Shown: one piece after another, positions 27,009-35,150 of the stretch
Layout: each line of letters begins with the position of its first letter
How positions within the stretch are numbered: position 1 is the first letter of the stretch
Assembly (NCBI RefSeq): GCF_001591605.1
Contig: NZ_BCVF01000023.1
Span: 1-64,000 of the forward strand
Direction: 5' to 3'
Length of the DNA: 64,000 bases
Origin: Bacillus badius NBRC 15713
GTDB lineage: Bacteria; Bacillota; Bacilli; Bacillales; Domibacillaceae
Program-made: the position numbers and the translations under genes
Notes under the pieces: model-generated
The model's database searches: none
Told to the model about the DNA's origin: nothing
What the model saw: the letters and a program-made list of their open reading frames with translations, nothing else

Positions 27009-28385
27009 TTATATCAAGGTTAAAAGAGCTACAGACTCTACATGGGCCGTTTGCGGAAACATATCTACAGGCTGAATGTACTCGATTTTGTACAAACGGC
27101 TCAATTGGTGAATGTCTTTGGCAAGTGTTGACGGGTTGCAAGACACGTATACGAACCGTTTCGGCTTGACCTTTTTAACCGTATCGAGCAGCTTTTGGTC
27201 ACAGCCTGTACGCGGGGGATCAACAATCACGACGTCCGGCTTCCAGCCAGCCTTTAACCATGCAGGAAGCCATTGCTCTGCTGTTCCCACCTCATACACC
27301 GCTTTGATCTTTAGAGCTTTCGCATTCTCTCTTGCATCTTTAATCGATTCGGGAATGACATCCATTCCCCGGATCTCCGCTGCTCCTTCTCCTATCCACA
27401 GACCGATCGTACCCGACCCGCAGTAGGCATCGACGACTTTCTCGCTGCCTGTCAGCTGAGCAGCTCTCTTTACTTCATCATAAAGCTTGGCAGTTTGTTC
27501 TGGATTAAGCTGAAAAAACGCCCGGGCAGACAAGGTATATCGGCGGTTGCCAAGCCGTTCTTCGATAGCTTCCGGACCGGCGAGCGGCACGCTTTTTTCT
27601 CCAAAAATCAGCGATGTTTTTTTAGGATTAATATTATGAATAATTGACTTTACATGCGGAAGCCGTTTTTGGATTTCTTGTGCGATCAGTTCTTTTTTAG
27701 GCAGTTCATTCACCGCTGTCACGATGACGACCTGGACATCGCCTGTCGCAACGCCCACCCGGACAACAACCGTTTTGACGGCTCCCTTGTTTTTCTTCTC
27801 GTCATAGATGGAAATGTTGAAATCCTGCAATATTTGCTTTACTTGCTTAAGCACATCGTTCAGCACCGGCTGCTGGACGATACAATTAGGAATATCGATC
27901 AGCTTATGAGAATTCATGCTGTACAATCCGGCAATCACCATGCCGTCTTGCTTGCCAACTTGAAATTGGCTTTTATTGCGGTAAAACCACGGTTCTTCCA
28001 TGCCGATCGTCGGCCTGATCTCTAGTGTATCTATCGCCACCTTCGTATACCGCTCAAGCGCCTGAATTAAAATATCGCGCTTAGCCCGAAGCTGCTCGCT
28101 ATATGTCATATGCTGCAGCTGGCAGCCGCCGCATTGGTCGTATACGGAGCATGGCGGCACCGTGCGATGCTCCGATTTTTTTCTGATTTTTTTGATGCGC
28201 CCTTCTGTAAATTTCGGGTGTACCTTTACTGCTTCTACAACGACTTCTTCTCCAGGAAGCGCACCTGGAACGAAAACAACCTGCCGCTTAAAGTAACCAA
28301 CCCCTTCCCCGTTAATGCCAATGCGCTTAATTGTCAGAGGAAACGTCTGTTTTGCCTTGATCTTTGCTTTATCTTCCTGTTTCAC
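27009..28385 (-). CDS. rlmCD: 23S rRNA (uracil-C5)-methyltransferase RlmCD
   Basis: A 458-residue SAM-dependent RNA methyltransferase (RumA/YefA family). In B. subtilis a single enzyme methylates both U747 and U1939 of 23S rRNA. It has an N-terminal TRAM RNA-binding domain ([23 protein letters not shown]), the Fe-S cysteines in [11 protein letters not shown], the SAM motif [12 protein letters not shown], and the catalytic Cys in [12 protein letters not shown]. The start is GTG at 28385, 9 bases after GAGGA. The final residues VALLTLI are supplied by the integrated island; the native tail VTLLTLKGF... remains at 24157. The catalytic core is unaffected. Confidence 0.9.
   Translation of the reverse strand: MKQEDKAKIKAKQTFPLTIKRIGINGEGVGYFKRQVVFVPGALPGEEVVVEAVKVHPKFTEGRIKKIRKKSEHRTVPPCSVYDQCGGCQLQHMTYSEQLRAKRDILIQALERYTKVAIDTLEIRPTIGMEEPWFYRNKSQFQVGKQDGMVIAGLYSMNSHKLIDIPNCIVQQPVLNDVLKQVKQILQDFNISIYDEKKNKGAVKTVVVRVGVATGDVQVVIVTAVNELPKKELIAQEIQKRLPHVKSIIHNINPKKTSLIFGEKSVPLAGPEAIEERLGNRRYTLSARAFFQLNPEQTAKLYDEVKRAAQLTGSEKVVDAYCGSGTIGLWIGEGAAEIRGMDVIPESIKDARENAKALKIKAVYEVGTAEQWLPAWLKAGWKPDVVIVDPPRTGCDQKLLDTVKKVKPKRFVYVSCNPSTLAKDIHQLSRLYKIEYIQPVDMFPQTAHVESVALLTLI
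27031..27057. repeat. Right attachment site (27-bp direct repeat, attR)
   Basis: Perfect copy of 24212-24238. It lies inside the current 3' end of rlmCD; the sequence beyond it (27009-27030) belongs to the island and supplies the last codons and stop. Confidence 0.85.
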
Positions 28386-28460
28386 TTCGTCACGTCCTCA
28401 CTGTTTTTGCCCCATATTATCCCCTCATTATAACGAAAAAACAGGACTGCCGCAGCAGCC

Positions 28461-29246
28461 CTATGCCGAAATTCTTTTTTGTTTTTTACGGTAATCATCA
28501 AGGCTTTCGAAACGATAGCCTTGCTTTTTCAGTTCTTTGATGGCCTTTGGCAGCGCCTCAGCGTTATCTTTAGAAACCGTATGAAGCAAAATAACAGCTC
28601 CAGGGTGGATCTGCTTCATAATATTGTCGTATGAATACTGCCATCCTTTTTGATTGTTCGTCTGCCAATCAACAAAAGCCAGCGACCACATAACATGAGT
28701 GTATCCTTCTTCCCGCGCCACCTTTAATGTTCTTTCACTGAAAATGCCGCGCGGCGGACGGAGATATTTCATCTGTTTCTGCTTCGTAAGGCGCGCCGTT
28801 TCTTTCTCCACCAGCTTCAGCTCTTCCCTTAATTTTTCATCGCTGACTTGGGTTAAATCAGGGTGATGCCAAGAGTGATTGCCAATAATATGCCCTTCTT
28901 TATTCATTCGTTTTACAAGATCAGGGGCGCTTTTTAAATAGTGGCCTGTAATGAAAAACGCCGCAGGCACTTTTTCTTTTTTCAGCGTATTTAAAACACT
29001 GGCGGTATAGCCGTTTTCATAACCGTTATCAAAAGTTAAATACAACACCTTCTCCTTGGAGCTCCCTTTGTAAAAGGCGCCGTTGTCAGCTAACAGCTTG
29101 TCGAGCTCCTGCCCGGCTTCTGCCTGCTGGCCATTGCCGCCTTTTTTAAACCCCCAATGAATGGCTTGGTTGGAAGCCGCCATGGCGGGATAAGTGAAAC
29201 TAAAGAAAAACAAGACAGCGCACACGCTGTAAAGGATCCGTTTCAT
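28461..29246 (-). CDS. pdaA: Spore cortex muramic-lactam deacetylase PdaA
   Basis: A 261-residue secreted polysaccharide deacetylase with signal peptide (MKRILYSVCAVLFFF...AMAAS). The NodB domain has LTFDNGYENGY in place of the usual TFDDG, as in B. subtilis PdaA, plus the zinc-ligand motif GNHSWHHPDL, the RPPRG motif and ILLHTVSKDNAEAL. PdaA removes the acetyl group from MurNAc during synthesis of muramic delta-lactam in the spore cortex, needed for germination. The start at 29246 is 8 bases after AAGGA. It is another spore-former marker. Confidence 0.92.
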   Translation of the reverse strand: MKRILYSVCAVLFFFSFTYPAMAASNQAIHWGFKKGGNGQQAEAGQELDKLLADNGAFYKGSSKEKVLYLTFDNGYENGYTASVLNTLKKEKVPAAFFITGHYLKSAPDLVKRMNKEGHIIGNHSWHHPDLTQVSDEKLREELKLVEKETARLTKQKQMKYLRPPRGIFSERTLKVAREEGYTHVMWSLAFVDWQTNNQKGWQYSYDNIMKQIHPGAVILLHTVSKDNAEALPKAIKELKKQGYRFESLDDYRKKQKRISA

Positions 29247-29318
29247 GATCATCTTCCTTTGCTTTTTCTTTAGTTTCAGTTTAAACAAAGAAAATATCCT
29301 CGTTTTCCGATGCTATTT

Positions 29319-30254
29319 TCACCAAAAATAACTAATAAATAATCCGACAGACAACAGAAAGCCGAAAAATGTATTCGTCTGTGCTGTTGCTTTCATGGCT
29401 AAGCCGGTTCGTTTAGGGGCTTGGTCTCCGAGGAACCCCTTGATCGCCTGAACAGGCTTAGGCACGCTCAAAAAGATGAGGAACAGCCAAGGACTGACGT
29501 CGTTAAAAACGACCAGTCCGACAACCCATAGATAGGAAAACGCAAACAAAAAGCCTAAAAAGTACACTGCTTTTTCGTGGCCCATTAAAATCGCCAGCGT
29601 TTTCCTGCCGCCTTTTTTATCTTCTTCAATGTCGCGGATATTGTTGGAGAGGTTAATGGCCCCTACAAGGATCGCAATGGGAATAGAAATCAGAATGCTG
29701 TCCGTATTAACGACTCCAGTCTGAATGAAAAATGAAATTAAAATAAAAAAAGAACCCATGCATAAGCCCGAGAAAAGCTCTCCGAACGGTGTATAAGCGA
29801 TCGGAAGCGGACCGCCTGTATATAAATAGCCAACCGCCATCCCGCCGAGACCCACAAGAGCCAGCCACCAGCTGCTGCTTGCGCATATATACACCCCTAG
29901 CATCAGCGCTAAAGCATAAAAAACCAGCGCCAGCTGCAGCACCGTTTTCGGCTTCATTCCATGGCGGACGATTGCCCCGCCGATGCCGACAGACTCTTCT
30001 GTATCCAATCCCCGTTTGAAATCATAGTATTCGTTAAACAAATTCGTAGCAATTTGAATCCATAAACAAGCAAAAAGCATAGCCAGAAAAAGCCAGACAT
30101 CTACATCGGTGTAGAACATCGCTAATACAGTTCCGATTAGCACTGGAACAAAAGAAGCGGTTAATGTATGCGGCCGGGTTAACTGCCACAATATTTTGGC
30201 TGTGCTTTGCTTATCGGCAGCGCTGGATTTATTTGATGTATGTTCTTGATTCAT
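29319..30254 (-). CDS. menA: 1,4-dihydroxy-2-naphthoate polyprenyltransferase MenA
   Basis: A 311-residue UbiA-family membrane prenyltransferase that attaches the polyprenyl chain to DHNA in menaquinone synthesis. The two Asp-rich motifs are NLFNEYYDFKRGLD and NNIRDIEEDKKGGRKT; about eight to nine membrane helices surround them. The start at 30254 (MNQEHTSN) has AGAGGA-type sites upstream and gives the same length as B. subtilis MenA. It stands alone, away from the other men genes, as is usual in Bacillus. Confidence 0.9.
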   Translation of the reverse strand: MNQEHTSNKSSAADKQSTAKILWQLTRPHTLTASFVPVLIGTVLAMFYTDVDVWLFLAMLFACLWIQIATNLFNEYYDFKRGLDTEESVGIGGAIVRHGMKPKTVLQLALVFYALALMLGVYICASSSWWLALVGLGGMAVGYLYTGGPLPIAYTPFGELFSGLCMGSFFILISFFIQTGVVNTDSILISIPIAILVGAINLSNNIRDIEEDKKGGRKTLAILMGHEKAVYFLGFLFAFSYLWVVGLVVFNDVSPWLFLIFLSVPKPVQAIKGFLGDQAPKRTGLAMKATAQTNTFFGFLLSVGLFISYFW

Positions 30255-30381
30255 TCCTCTCTTCCTCTCAACTTCCCATAATAAATTTGCCTGAACCCCT
30301 TCATTATAACCGAAAAATAACTGAAAGGGCCGGCTTTTTGATTTGCCGTGCTGCAAGCTTCTTGATTATTCTCATCCGCAC

Positions 30382-30425
30382 AAAAAGCTCCCCGTCCAGC
30401 CAACAGCTTGTTGGGGAAGAGGAGC
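30382..30425 (-). terminator. Terminator of the fumarase gene
   Basis: Minus-strand outer stem GCTCC/GGAGC with an inner CAAC/GTTG helix, followed by T5. Confidence 0.65.
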
Positions 30426-30442
30426 CTTTGAGAGCAAAGGGA

Positions 30443-31984
30443 TCAGCTAAACACTGGTTCTTTAAATTGAGAAAGCTTTTCTAAAGAAGATTTATCCACA
30501 TGCTCATGCAGGCTGTTGCCGTGTGAATCCATGGTCACCACAGCGGTGAAATCTTCTACTTGCAGGTGCCACATTGCTTCTGGAATACCAAAATTCATTA
30601 AGTCCACGCCATCTACTGATTTAATGCAATCCGCATAATACTGAGCGGCGCCGCCGATCGCATTCAAATACACACCACCATGCTCTTTTAAGGCTGCGAG
30701 AGTTTTTGGACCCATGCCGCCTTTGCCGATGACCGCGCGAATGCCGAATTTCTTCATAATATCTCCCTGATAAGGCTCCTCGCGGATAGAAGTAGTTGGA
30801 CCAGCTGCTTTCACATGCCAATTTCCTTGCTCATCTTTCAGCATGACCGGACCGCAGTGGTAGATAACTTGGCCATTCAAGTCAACTGGCGCATCATGAT
30901 CCATTAAATATTTATGAATCGCATCACGGCCTGTGTACATTCTGCCAGTGATTTTCACGACATCTCCTACTTTTAATTCACGGATTTGTTCTTCCGTAAT
31001 CGGTGCGGTTAGTGTAAACGTGCGGCTCTCCGACTTTGTTTCTTCTGTTTCAGACTGAGCAGAATCAAAGGAGATCTTTTCGCCATCTTGGTAAAACCAC
31101 TCTTGAATTTCGCCAGTATCGGCATGAATTTGTACGCCCAGGCGGCGGAAAGCCCAGCAGTTATAGGCTACGGAAACAAAGAAGCTCGCCGGCAGACGAT
31201 GGATCACTCCCACTTTGCAGCCAAGCAAAGTGGTTTCGCCGCCAAAGCCCATTGTACCGATTCCAAGCTCGTTTGCATGCTCCATCACATATTCTTCAAG
31301 CTGGCGAAGCTGTTCGTTCGGGTTCACATCATCCACACGGCGGAAAAGCTGTTCCTTCGCCAGCTCATAGCCTGTGGTCCGGTCGCCGCCGATGCCTACG
31401 CCAATAAATCCGGCGCTGCAGCCTTGCCCTTGTGCCTGGTATACAGAATGCATGATGCATTTGCGGATGCCATCTAAATCACGGCCCGCTCTTCCAAGAC
31501 CTTCAAGCTCACAAGGAAGGCTGTATTGAATGTTTTTATTTTCACAGCCGCCTCCTTTTAAAATCAGGCGGGCATCAATATAATCTTTTTCCCACTGTTC
31601 AAATTTAATAACCGGCGTGCCAGCTCCTAAATTGTCTCCGCTGTTTTCACCTGTTAATGAATCAACCGAGTTCGGGCGCAGCTTGCCATCTTTCGTGGCT
31701 TGCACCAACGCTTCGTGGATCGCTTGTTTCAGCTGCAGCTGGTTCACGCCAACCGGTGTTTTCACTTTAAACGTCGGCATCCCTGTATCCTGGCAAATCG
31801 GTGATACCTTTTCATCTGCCATTTGAATGTTGTTTGTGATTGTATTCAAGCTCATGGCTGCGCTTGTGCCGGCATTCTCACGGACAACTGCCGCTTTTAC
31901 TGCCCGGCGCACATCCTTCGGCAAATTAGTGGATGTTTCGACAATCAACTCGTACATGCTTTGTTGGAACTGTTCCAAATTCAT
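30443..31984 (-). CDS. Class I (iron-sulfur) fumarate hydratase
   Basis: A 513-residue fused alpha/beta class I fumarase that hydrates fumarate to malate in the TCA cycle. The Fe-S cluster cysteines are in SPICQDTGMP, GGGCENKN and GQGCSAGFIG; the C-terminal beta domain begins near residue 330 and carries ATTSIRE-type substrate residues (GPTTSIREEPYQ). The start at 31984 (MNLEQF) has AGGGGA 7 bases upstream. B. subtilis relies on the class II enzyme FumC (CitG), so this oxygen-sensitive type is a difference. Related hydratases (tartrate dehydratase) are possible but less likely for a fused form. Confidence 0.85.
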   Translation of the reverse strand: MNLEQFQQSMYELIVETSTNLPKDVRRAVKAAVVRENAGTSAAMSLNTITNNIQMADEKVSPICQDTGMPTFKVKTPVGVNQLQLKQAIHEALVQATKDGKLRPNSVDSLTGENSGDNLGAGTPVIKFEQWEKDYIDARLILKGGGCENKNIQYSLPCELEGLGRAGRDLDGIRKCIMHSVYQAQGQGCSAGFIGVGIGGDRTTGYELAKEQLFRRVDDVNPNEQLRQLEEYVMEHANELGIGTMGFGGETTLLGCKVGVIHRLPASFFVSVAYNCWAFRRLGVQIHADTGEIQEWFYQDGEKISFDSAQSETEETKSESRTFTLTAPITEEQIRELKVGDVVKITGRMYTGRDAIHKYLMDHDAPVDLNGQVIYHCGPVMLKDEQGNWHVKAAGPTTSIREEPYQGDIMKKFGIRAVIGKGGMGPKTLAALKEHGGVYLNAIGGAAQYYADCIKSVDGVDLMNFGIPEAMWHLQVEDFTAVVTMDSHGNSLHEHVDKSSLEKLSQFKEPVFS

Positions 31985-32084
31985 GATCTTTCCCCTTCCC
32001 ACTCACTCTTTATGTATGTCTTTGCATGGCAATAATTTTATTATACTGCTGAATTTTGTTGTTTTAAAGGAGAACTTCCCTCTG

Positions 32085-32113
32085 ACAAAAAGAACCAGCC
32101 GAATGGCTGGTTC
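32085..32113 (-). terminator. Terminator of the SE1561-like gene
   Basis: Minus-strand stem GAACCAGCC/GGCTGGTTC around a four-base loop, followed by TTTTTG. Confidence 0.8.
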
Positions 32114-32136
32114 CTGTGCATAGGCAACTCTGCTGA

Positions 32137-32313
32137 TTATCTGCTTTTAAATTGCTCACATTTCTCTTCAATGTCATCAATCATTTCCAGAAGACGGTCA
32201 ATATCCTCTAGCTTTGTCTCTTCGGGCTCAATTGCATCCAGCACTTCCATGAACATATTTAAGCGCTGCTTTAAATAACTAATTTGTGATTCTTTATCGA
32301 TGATGGGCTTCAT
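32137..32313 (-). CDS. Small SE1561-family protein
   Basis: A 58-residue, acidic, probably all-helical protein. It contains YLKQRLNMFMEVLDAIEPEE and DIDRLLEMIDDIEEKCEQ, which I recognise as the short SE1561 family of Bacilli. Function unknown. Its AGGAG lies 12 bases before the ATG, rather far. A sigma-A promoter is visible 46-74 bp upstream. The two amphipathic helices suggest a coiled hairpin that binds a partner. Confidence 0.75.
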   Translation of the reverse strand: MKPIIDKESQISYLKQRLNMFMEVLDAIEPEETKLEDIDRLLEMIDDIEEKCEQFKSR

Positions 32314-32358
32314 AACTCATTAGCACTCCTGTATATTTACTTTTATTGTCTGCCTTCC

Positions 32359-32387
32359 ATCGTAAAGGATTTAGCCGGTTTATTCAA
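32359..32387 (-). promoter_or_regulatory. Sigma-A promoter of the SE1561-like gene
   Basis: Minus strand: -35 TTGAAT (32382-32387), 17-bp spacer, -10 TACGAT (32359-32364). Confidence 0.5.
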
Positions 32388-32422
32388 TCATTTCATCCCA
32401 GAAAGCGCTTCTTCTTTGTGTT

Positions 32423-33226
32423 TCACCGCTGTTGTACCGACTTATAGCTGAAGGATATATGGTTTTTAATAGGGATCCAGGCGCTGACCGGCTTGGAGCT
32501 GACATTTTTTACAACGATCGCCCGTTTCCAGCCGGATACCACAAGGTAAACTTCTCCGTAAGTGACAGCTCCCCGCTCATGCACTGCAGGGGCAAATCCG
32601 TATAAATACCCCGCTGTTCCGGGCGGCACATTATATACCTCATTTTGCTTTGTACCCGCTCCGACAGCTGTTGTATAAGCTAGCGGCCAGCCCGTCTTAT
32701 CAATCGCCTCTTTTAAAATCATTTGCTGCACTTCCTCCGTTTTTGGCAGCTTGGCGGATAAGCCGCCCTTAACGACCTTGTGAGCCTCTTGCACATAATG
32801 AATTTGATAATTCTTCTTCCCCCCGCGATTATCGTAAAAGTTTGTGTTGACCTTCTGATATTCCCAGTTGGCGCTCGTTTCTTTCGAATGATAAGCGAGC
32901 GGCCACTCCCCGAGAAAGACCGACATTCTCGTCCCGAAAGCAAATGGAGATTTTTTGATTGTCGACTCATTTAGCATACGTACAAGCAAAGGATTGGTGA
33001 TTTTCGTCTGCGAGGTGCTAAGCAGCTCTTTTGTTAATTCACTTGGCTCCAATTGAGACAATTCTTCCTCTTCATTGAGAAACGTATTTTCACGTGCAAT
33101 ATTTTTAACTGAAGCTGGCATTTTTTGATTAAACGCTTTTTCCTTCTTCTCTGCCGCAGCAAGCTGCGGGTTCCCCGTATATATAAAGGCAATAAATATG
33201 CACAAAAGCAAACGGATTCCATTCAT
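32423..33226 (-). CDS. yfkD: YfkD family secreted protein
   Basis: A 267-residue protein with a signal peptide (MNGIRLLLCIFIAFIYTGNP...AAA) and a largely beta mature region, including a FGTRMSVFLGEWPLAYHS motif and a C-terminal YLVVSGWKRAIVVKNVSSKP. It matches the YfkD family of Bacillus, exported and of unknown function. The start at 33226 has an AGGAGG 10 bases upstream. It lies next to chaA (yfkE) as in B. subtilis. Confidence 0.82.
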   Translation of the reverse strand: MNGIRLLLCIFIAFIYTGNPQLAAAEKKEKAFNQKMPASVKNIARENTFLNEEEELSQLEPSELTKELLSTSQTKITNPLLVRMLNESTIKKSPFAFGTRMSVFLGEWPLAYHSKETSANWEYQKVNTNFYDNRGGKKNYQIHYVQEAHKVVKGGLSAKLPKTEEVQQMILKEAIDKTGWPLAYTTAVGAGTKQNEVYNVPPGTAGYLYGFAPAVHERGAVTYGEVYLVVSGWKRAIVVKNVSSKPVSAWIPIKNHISFSYKSVQQR

Positions 33227-33293
33227 TGCACTCTGTCCTCCTTCATTCTTTTGCTTAGTTTGCTCCTGGCTTTTTAACTTATCCGCATAACTA

Positions 33294-33329
33294 GAAAAAA
33301 GCCGCACAAGTCACTTGCGCAGCCTTTTT
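33294..33329 (-). terminator. Terminator of chaA
   Basis: Minus-strand stem GCTGCGCAAG/CTTGTGCGGC (two wobble pairs), followed by T6. Confidence 0.75.
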
Positions 33330-33331
33330 GT

Positions 33332-34384
33332 CTATAATAGATAAAAACCAATCCCCATAATGACATAGGCGGCAAGAAGCGTTAAACCTTCAAACCAGTT
33401 TGTCTCGCCATCGTTAGAAATAATAACTGCCAACAGCACCGCTGTTACCATCGATACAAGTTCAGGCACAGTGAATACAAGCGGCATCGATTCATTAAAC
33501 ATTAATGAAAGCAGCACGAGCAACGGGGCAACAAACATGGCAATTTGCAAGGTTGAACCAACCGCAATTTCCACAGCTACATCCATTTTATTCTTCATTG
33601 CCATTAAGATAGCTGAAGCATGTTCGGCTGCATTTCCGACGATCGCTACAACGATCACCCCGATAAATAGCTCTGTCCAGCCGAAGCTCTCCCCGACTAC
33701 TTCAAATGTGTGAACTAGGTTTTCGGATACGTACGCCACAGCAAGGGTAGCTACAAGCAGCACTGCAATAGCTCTTCCTTTCGACCACTCCGGCTCTTCA
33801 TGATGAGGAGATTCTTCAGATTTCCCGGCATATACCCCTCGATGGGTGACCAGCTTGAAAAATAACGCAGCCAAATACAGCACAATCATAATAATGGAAA
33901 TTCCAACGCTTAAAGATAATGTTTTGGATTCATCCATTCCCATAGAAAAAATTTCCGGGACAACAAAAGCCACAATGACCGCGAACATTAAGAGACCGGA
34001 ATTATGACGGGCATCGTGTTCATTAAACGTCTGCCTCTTATATTTGAGTCCTCCGAGAAAAAATGATAACCCGGCGACAAGAAGCAAATTTCCCAGTACA
34101 GAACCCGTTAAAGAAGCAAGAACCACTTCGATTAGTCCAGCCTTCAATGCAAAAATAGAAATAATCAGCTCTACGGCATTTCCAAACGTTGCATTTAGCA
34201 ATCCGCCGATTCGCGGTCCTGTTATAATGGCAAGACTTTCTGTTGCCCGGCCCATATAGCTGGACAAAGCAATAATTGTTAAACAATAAATACCGAACAT
34301 CATCAGAGTCGGCCAGTGCATCAGCGATCCGGCTATAGATAGCGGAACACCAAGCAGCACCATTCCCCCAAAAAATTTATCCAT
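33332..34384 (-). CDS. chaA: Calcium/cation:proton antiporter (CAX family)
   Basis: A 350-residue membrane antiporter with eleven predicted helices in two inverted repeats. Each repeat has the CAX signature: GNAVELIIS (first) and GNAAEHASAI (second), whose Glu residues bind Ca2+. An acidic/His-rich loop (EESPHHEEPEW) separates the halves. It exports Ca2+ (and perhaps other cations) against protons. B. subtilis ChaA (YfkE) is 351 residues and adjacent to yfkD. ATG with GAGGT 6 bases upstream. Confidence 0.9.
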   Translation of the reverse strand: MDKFFGGMVLLGVPLSIAGSLMHWPTLMMFGIYCLTIIALSSYMGRATESLAIITGPRIGGLLNATFGNAVELIISIFALKAGLIEVVLASLTGSVLGNLLLVAGLSFFLGGLKYKRQTFNEHDARHNSGLLMFAVIVAFVVPEIFSMGMDESKTLSLSVGISIIMIVLYLAALFFKLVTHRGVYAGKSEESPHHEEPEWSKGRAIAVLLVATLAVAYVSENLVHTFEVVGESFGWTELFIGVIVVAIVGNAAEHASAILMAMKNKMDVAVEIAVGSTLQIAMFVAPLLVLLSLMFNESMPLVFTVPELVSMVTAVLLAVIISNDGETNWFEGLTLLAAYVIMGIGFYLL

Positions 34385-34467
34385 TAGCTGACCTCTTTTC
34401 TTAATTGAACATAGCGTTTTTAATCAACATACCCTATTTTTTTATTTGTTAACGCTAATTAAGATGT

Positions 34468-34857
34468 TTATTCAGCTGGAACGATTTCAAAAGTTTCCAC
34501 GACTTCGATCGCAGGAATGACCGACTGCACCATTGAACAGTTTTTTCTTGTCAATTCCATCGCCTTCTTGATTTGCGTTTCCGGCAGCTCTTTTCCTTTA
34601 ATGATAAAGTGAATCTCTACTTTTTCGAGCCGGTTAGCCTCTTGCTCATTTCGCAAAACATTTGTCTGGATAGTGATATCTTCCACTTGCATCCGCTTTT
34701 TCTCCAAAATCTTTCGGAGGACACCTCCGCTGCAAACAGCGATAGACGCGGTGAGCAATTGATACGGACGAAACCCATACTGTTCATCACCTGAAATATG
34801 GAGCTTTCCATAGGCAAGATCTGTTGTAAACCCGCCTTGTTTCATTTTGAATTCCAT
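34468..34857 (-). CDS. OsmC family peroxidase-like protein
   Basis: A 129-residue OsmC/Ohr-fold protein. The two family cysteines are present: one in SIAVCSGGVLRKIL and one in TRKNCSMVQS, the pair used for thiol-based reduction of organic hydroperoxides. Closest in appearance to the OsmC-like (YhfA/YmaD) subgroup, not Ohr proper. The start at 34857 (MEFKMKQGG) follows GAGGTG by about 6 bases. No regulatory site identified. It is divergent from the zosA-like gene. Confidence 0.82.
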   Translation of the reverse strand: MEFKMKQGGFTTDLAYGKLHISGDEQYGFRPYQLLTASIAVCSGGVLRKILEKKRMQVEDITIQTNVLRNEQEANRLEKVEIHFIIKGKELPETQIKKAMELTRKNCSMVQSVIPAIEVVETFEIVPAE

Positions 34858-34999
34858 GCATGCCACCTCACTTAATTAATTGATTCTATTTTAGAGGATT
34901 GGCGAAGAAACTTCCATATTAGGGGAAATATATGATTAATTTCCTTCCAAAAAGATTTCCCCTTTCTTTTTCATCTAGGCTATGTTAATATAATCTTAA

Positions 35000-35014
35000 T
35001 TATAATTATTTTAA
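35000..35014. promoter_or_regulatory. PerR box upstream of the ZosA-like ATPase gene
   Basis: TTATAATTATTTTAA matches the PerR consensus TTATAATNATTATAA at all but one informative position. It lies 137 bp before the start codon. In B. subtilis zosA is a PerR regulon member, and perR is in this window. Confidence 0.7.
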
Positions 35015-35108
35015 TTTAATAAAAGAACCATAAAAACAAAAAATCCTTATTACAAAGGAAATGAGAATGCTTTTCAGTAGTGGGAATTGTTTCGACTTTG
35101 ATTACTAT

Positions 35109-35138
35109 TCTCAATTAAAAGTTTTTAATCTCAATTAA
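35109..35138 (+). repeat. Tandem TCTCAATTAA repeats in the zosA-like leader
   Basis: Two exact copies of TCTCAATTAA (35109-35118 and 35129-35138) spaced 20 bp apart, i.e. about two helical turns, the second touching the AAGGAGG. They may be an operator half-site pair. Confidence 0.45.
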
Positions 35139-35150
35139 GGAGGAAGATAG

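Larger units (their letters stand above)
24212..27057. mobile_element. Integrated island remnant in rlmCD with Rhs toxin/immunity cargo
   Basis: About 2.82 kb from repeat to repeat, visibly richer in A/T than its neighbours. It contains a 5'-truncated tyrosine integrase next to attR, repeated TGGTCA motifs near both ends, an Rhs/WapA 3' end with a barnase-like domain, a barstar-like gene and two small unknown genes. It lacks excision, replication or conjugation genes, and its integrase has lost the N-terminus, so it is probably immobile. The island replaced the 3' end of rlmCD with its own in-frame tail. Confidence 0.8.

Noticed and set aside
24212-27057. A complete prophage or conjugative element
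   Set aside because: No structural, replication, excision or transfer genes, and the integrase is truncated; only a remnant island is supported.
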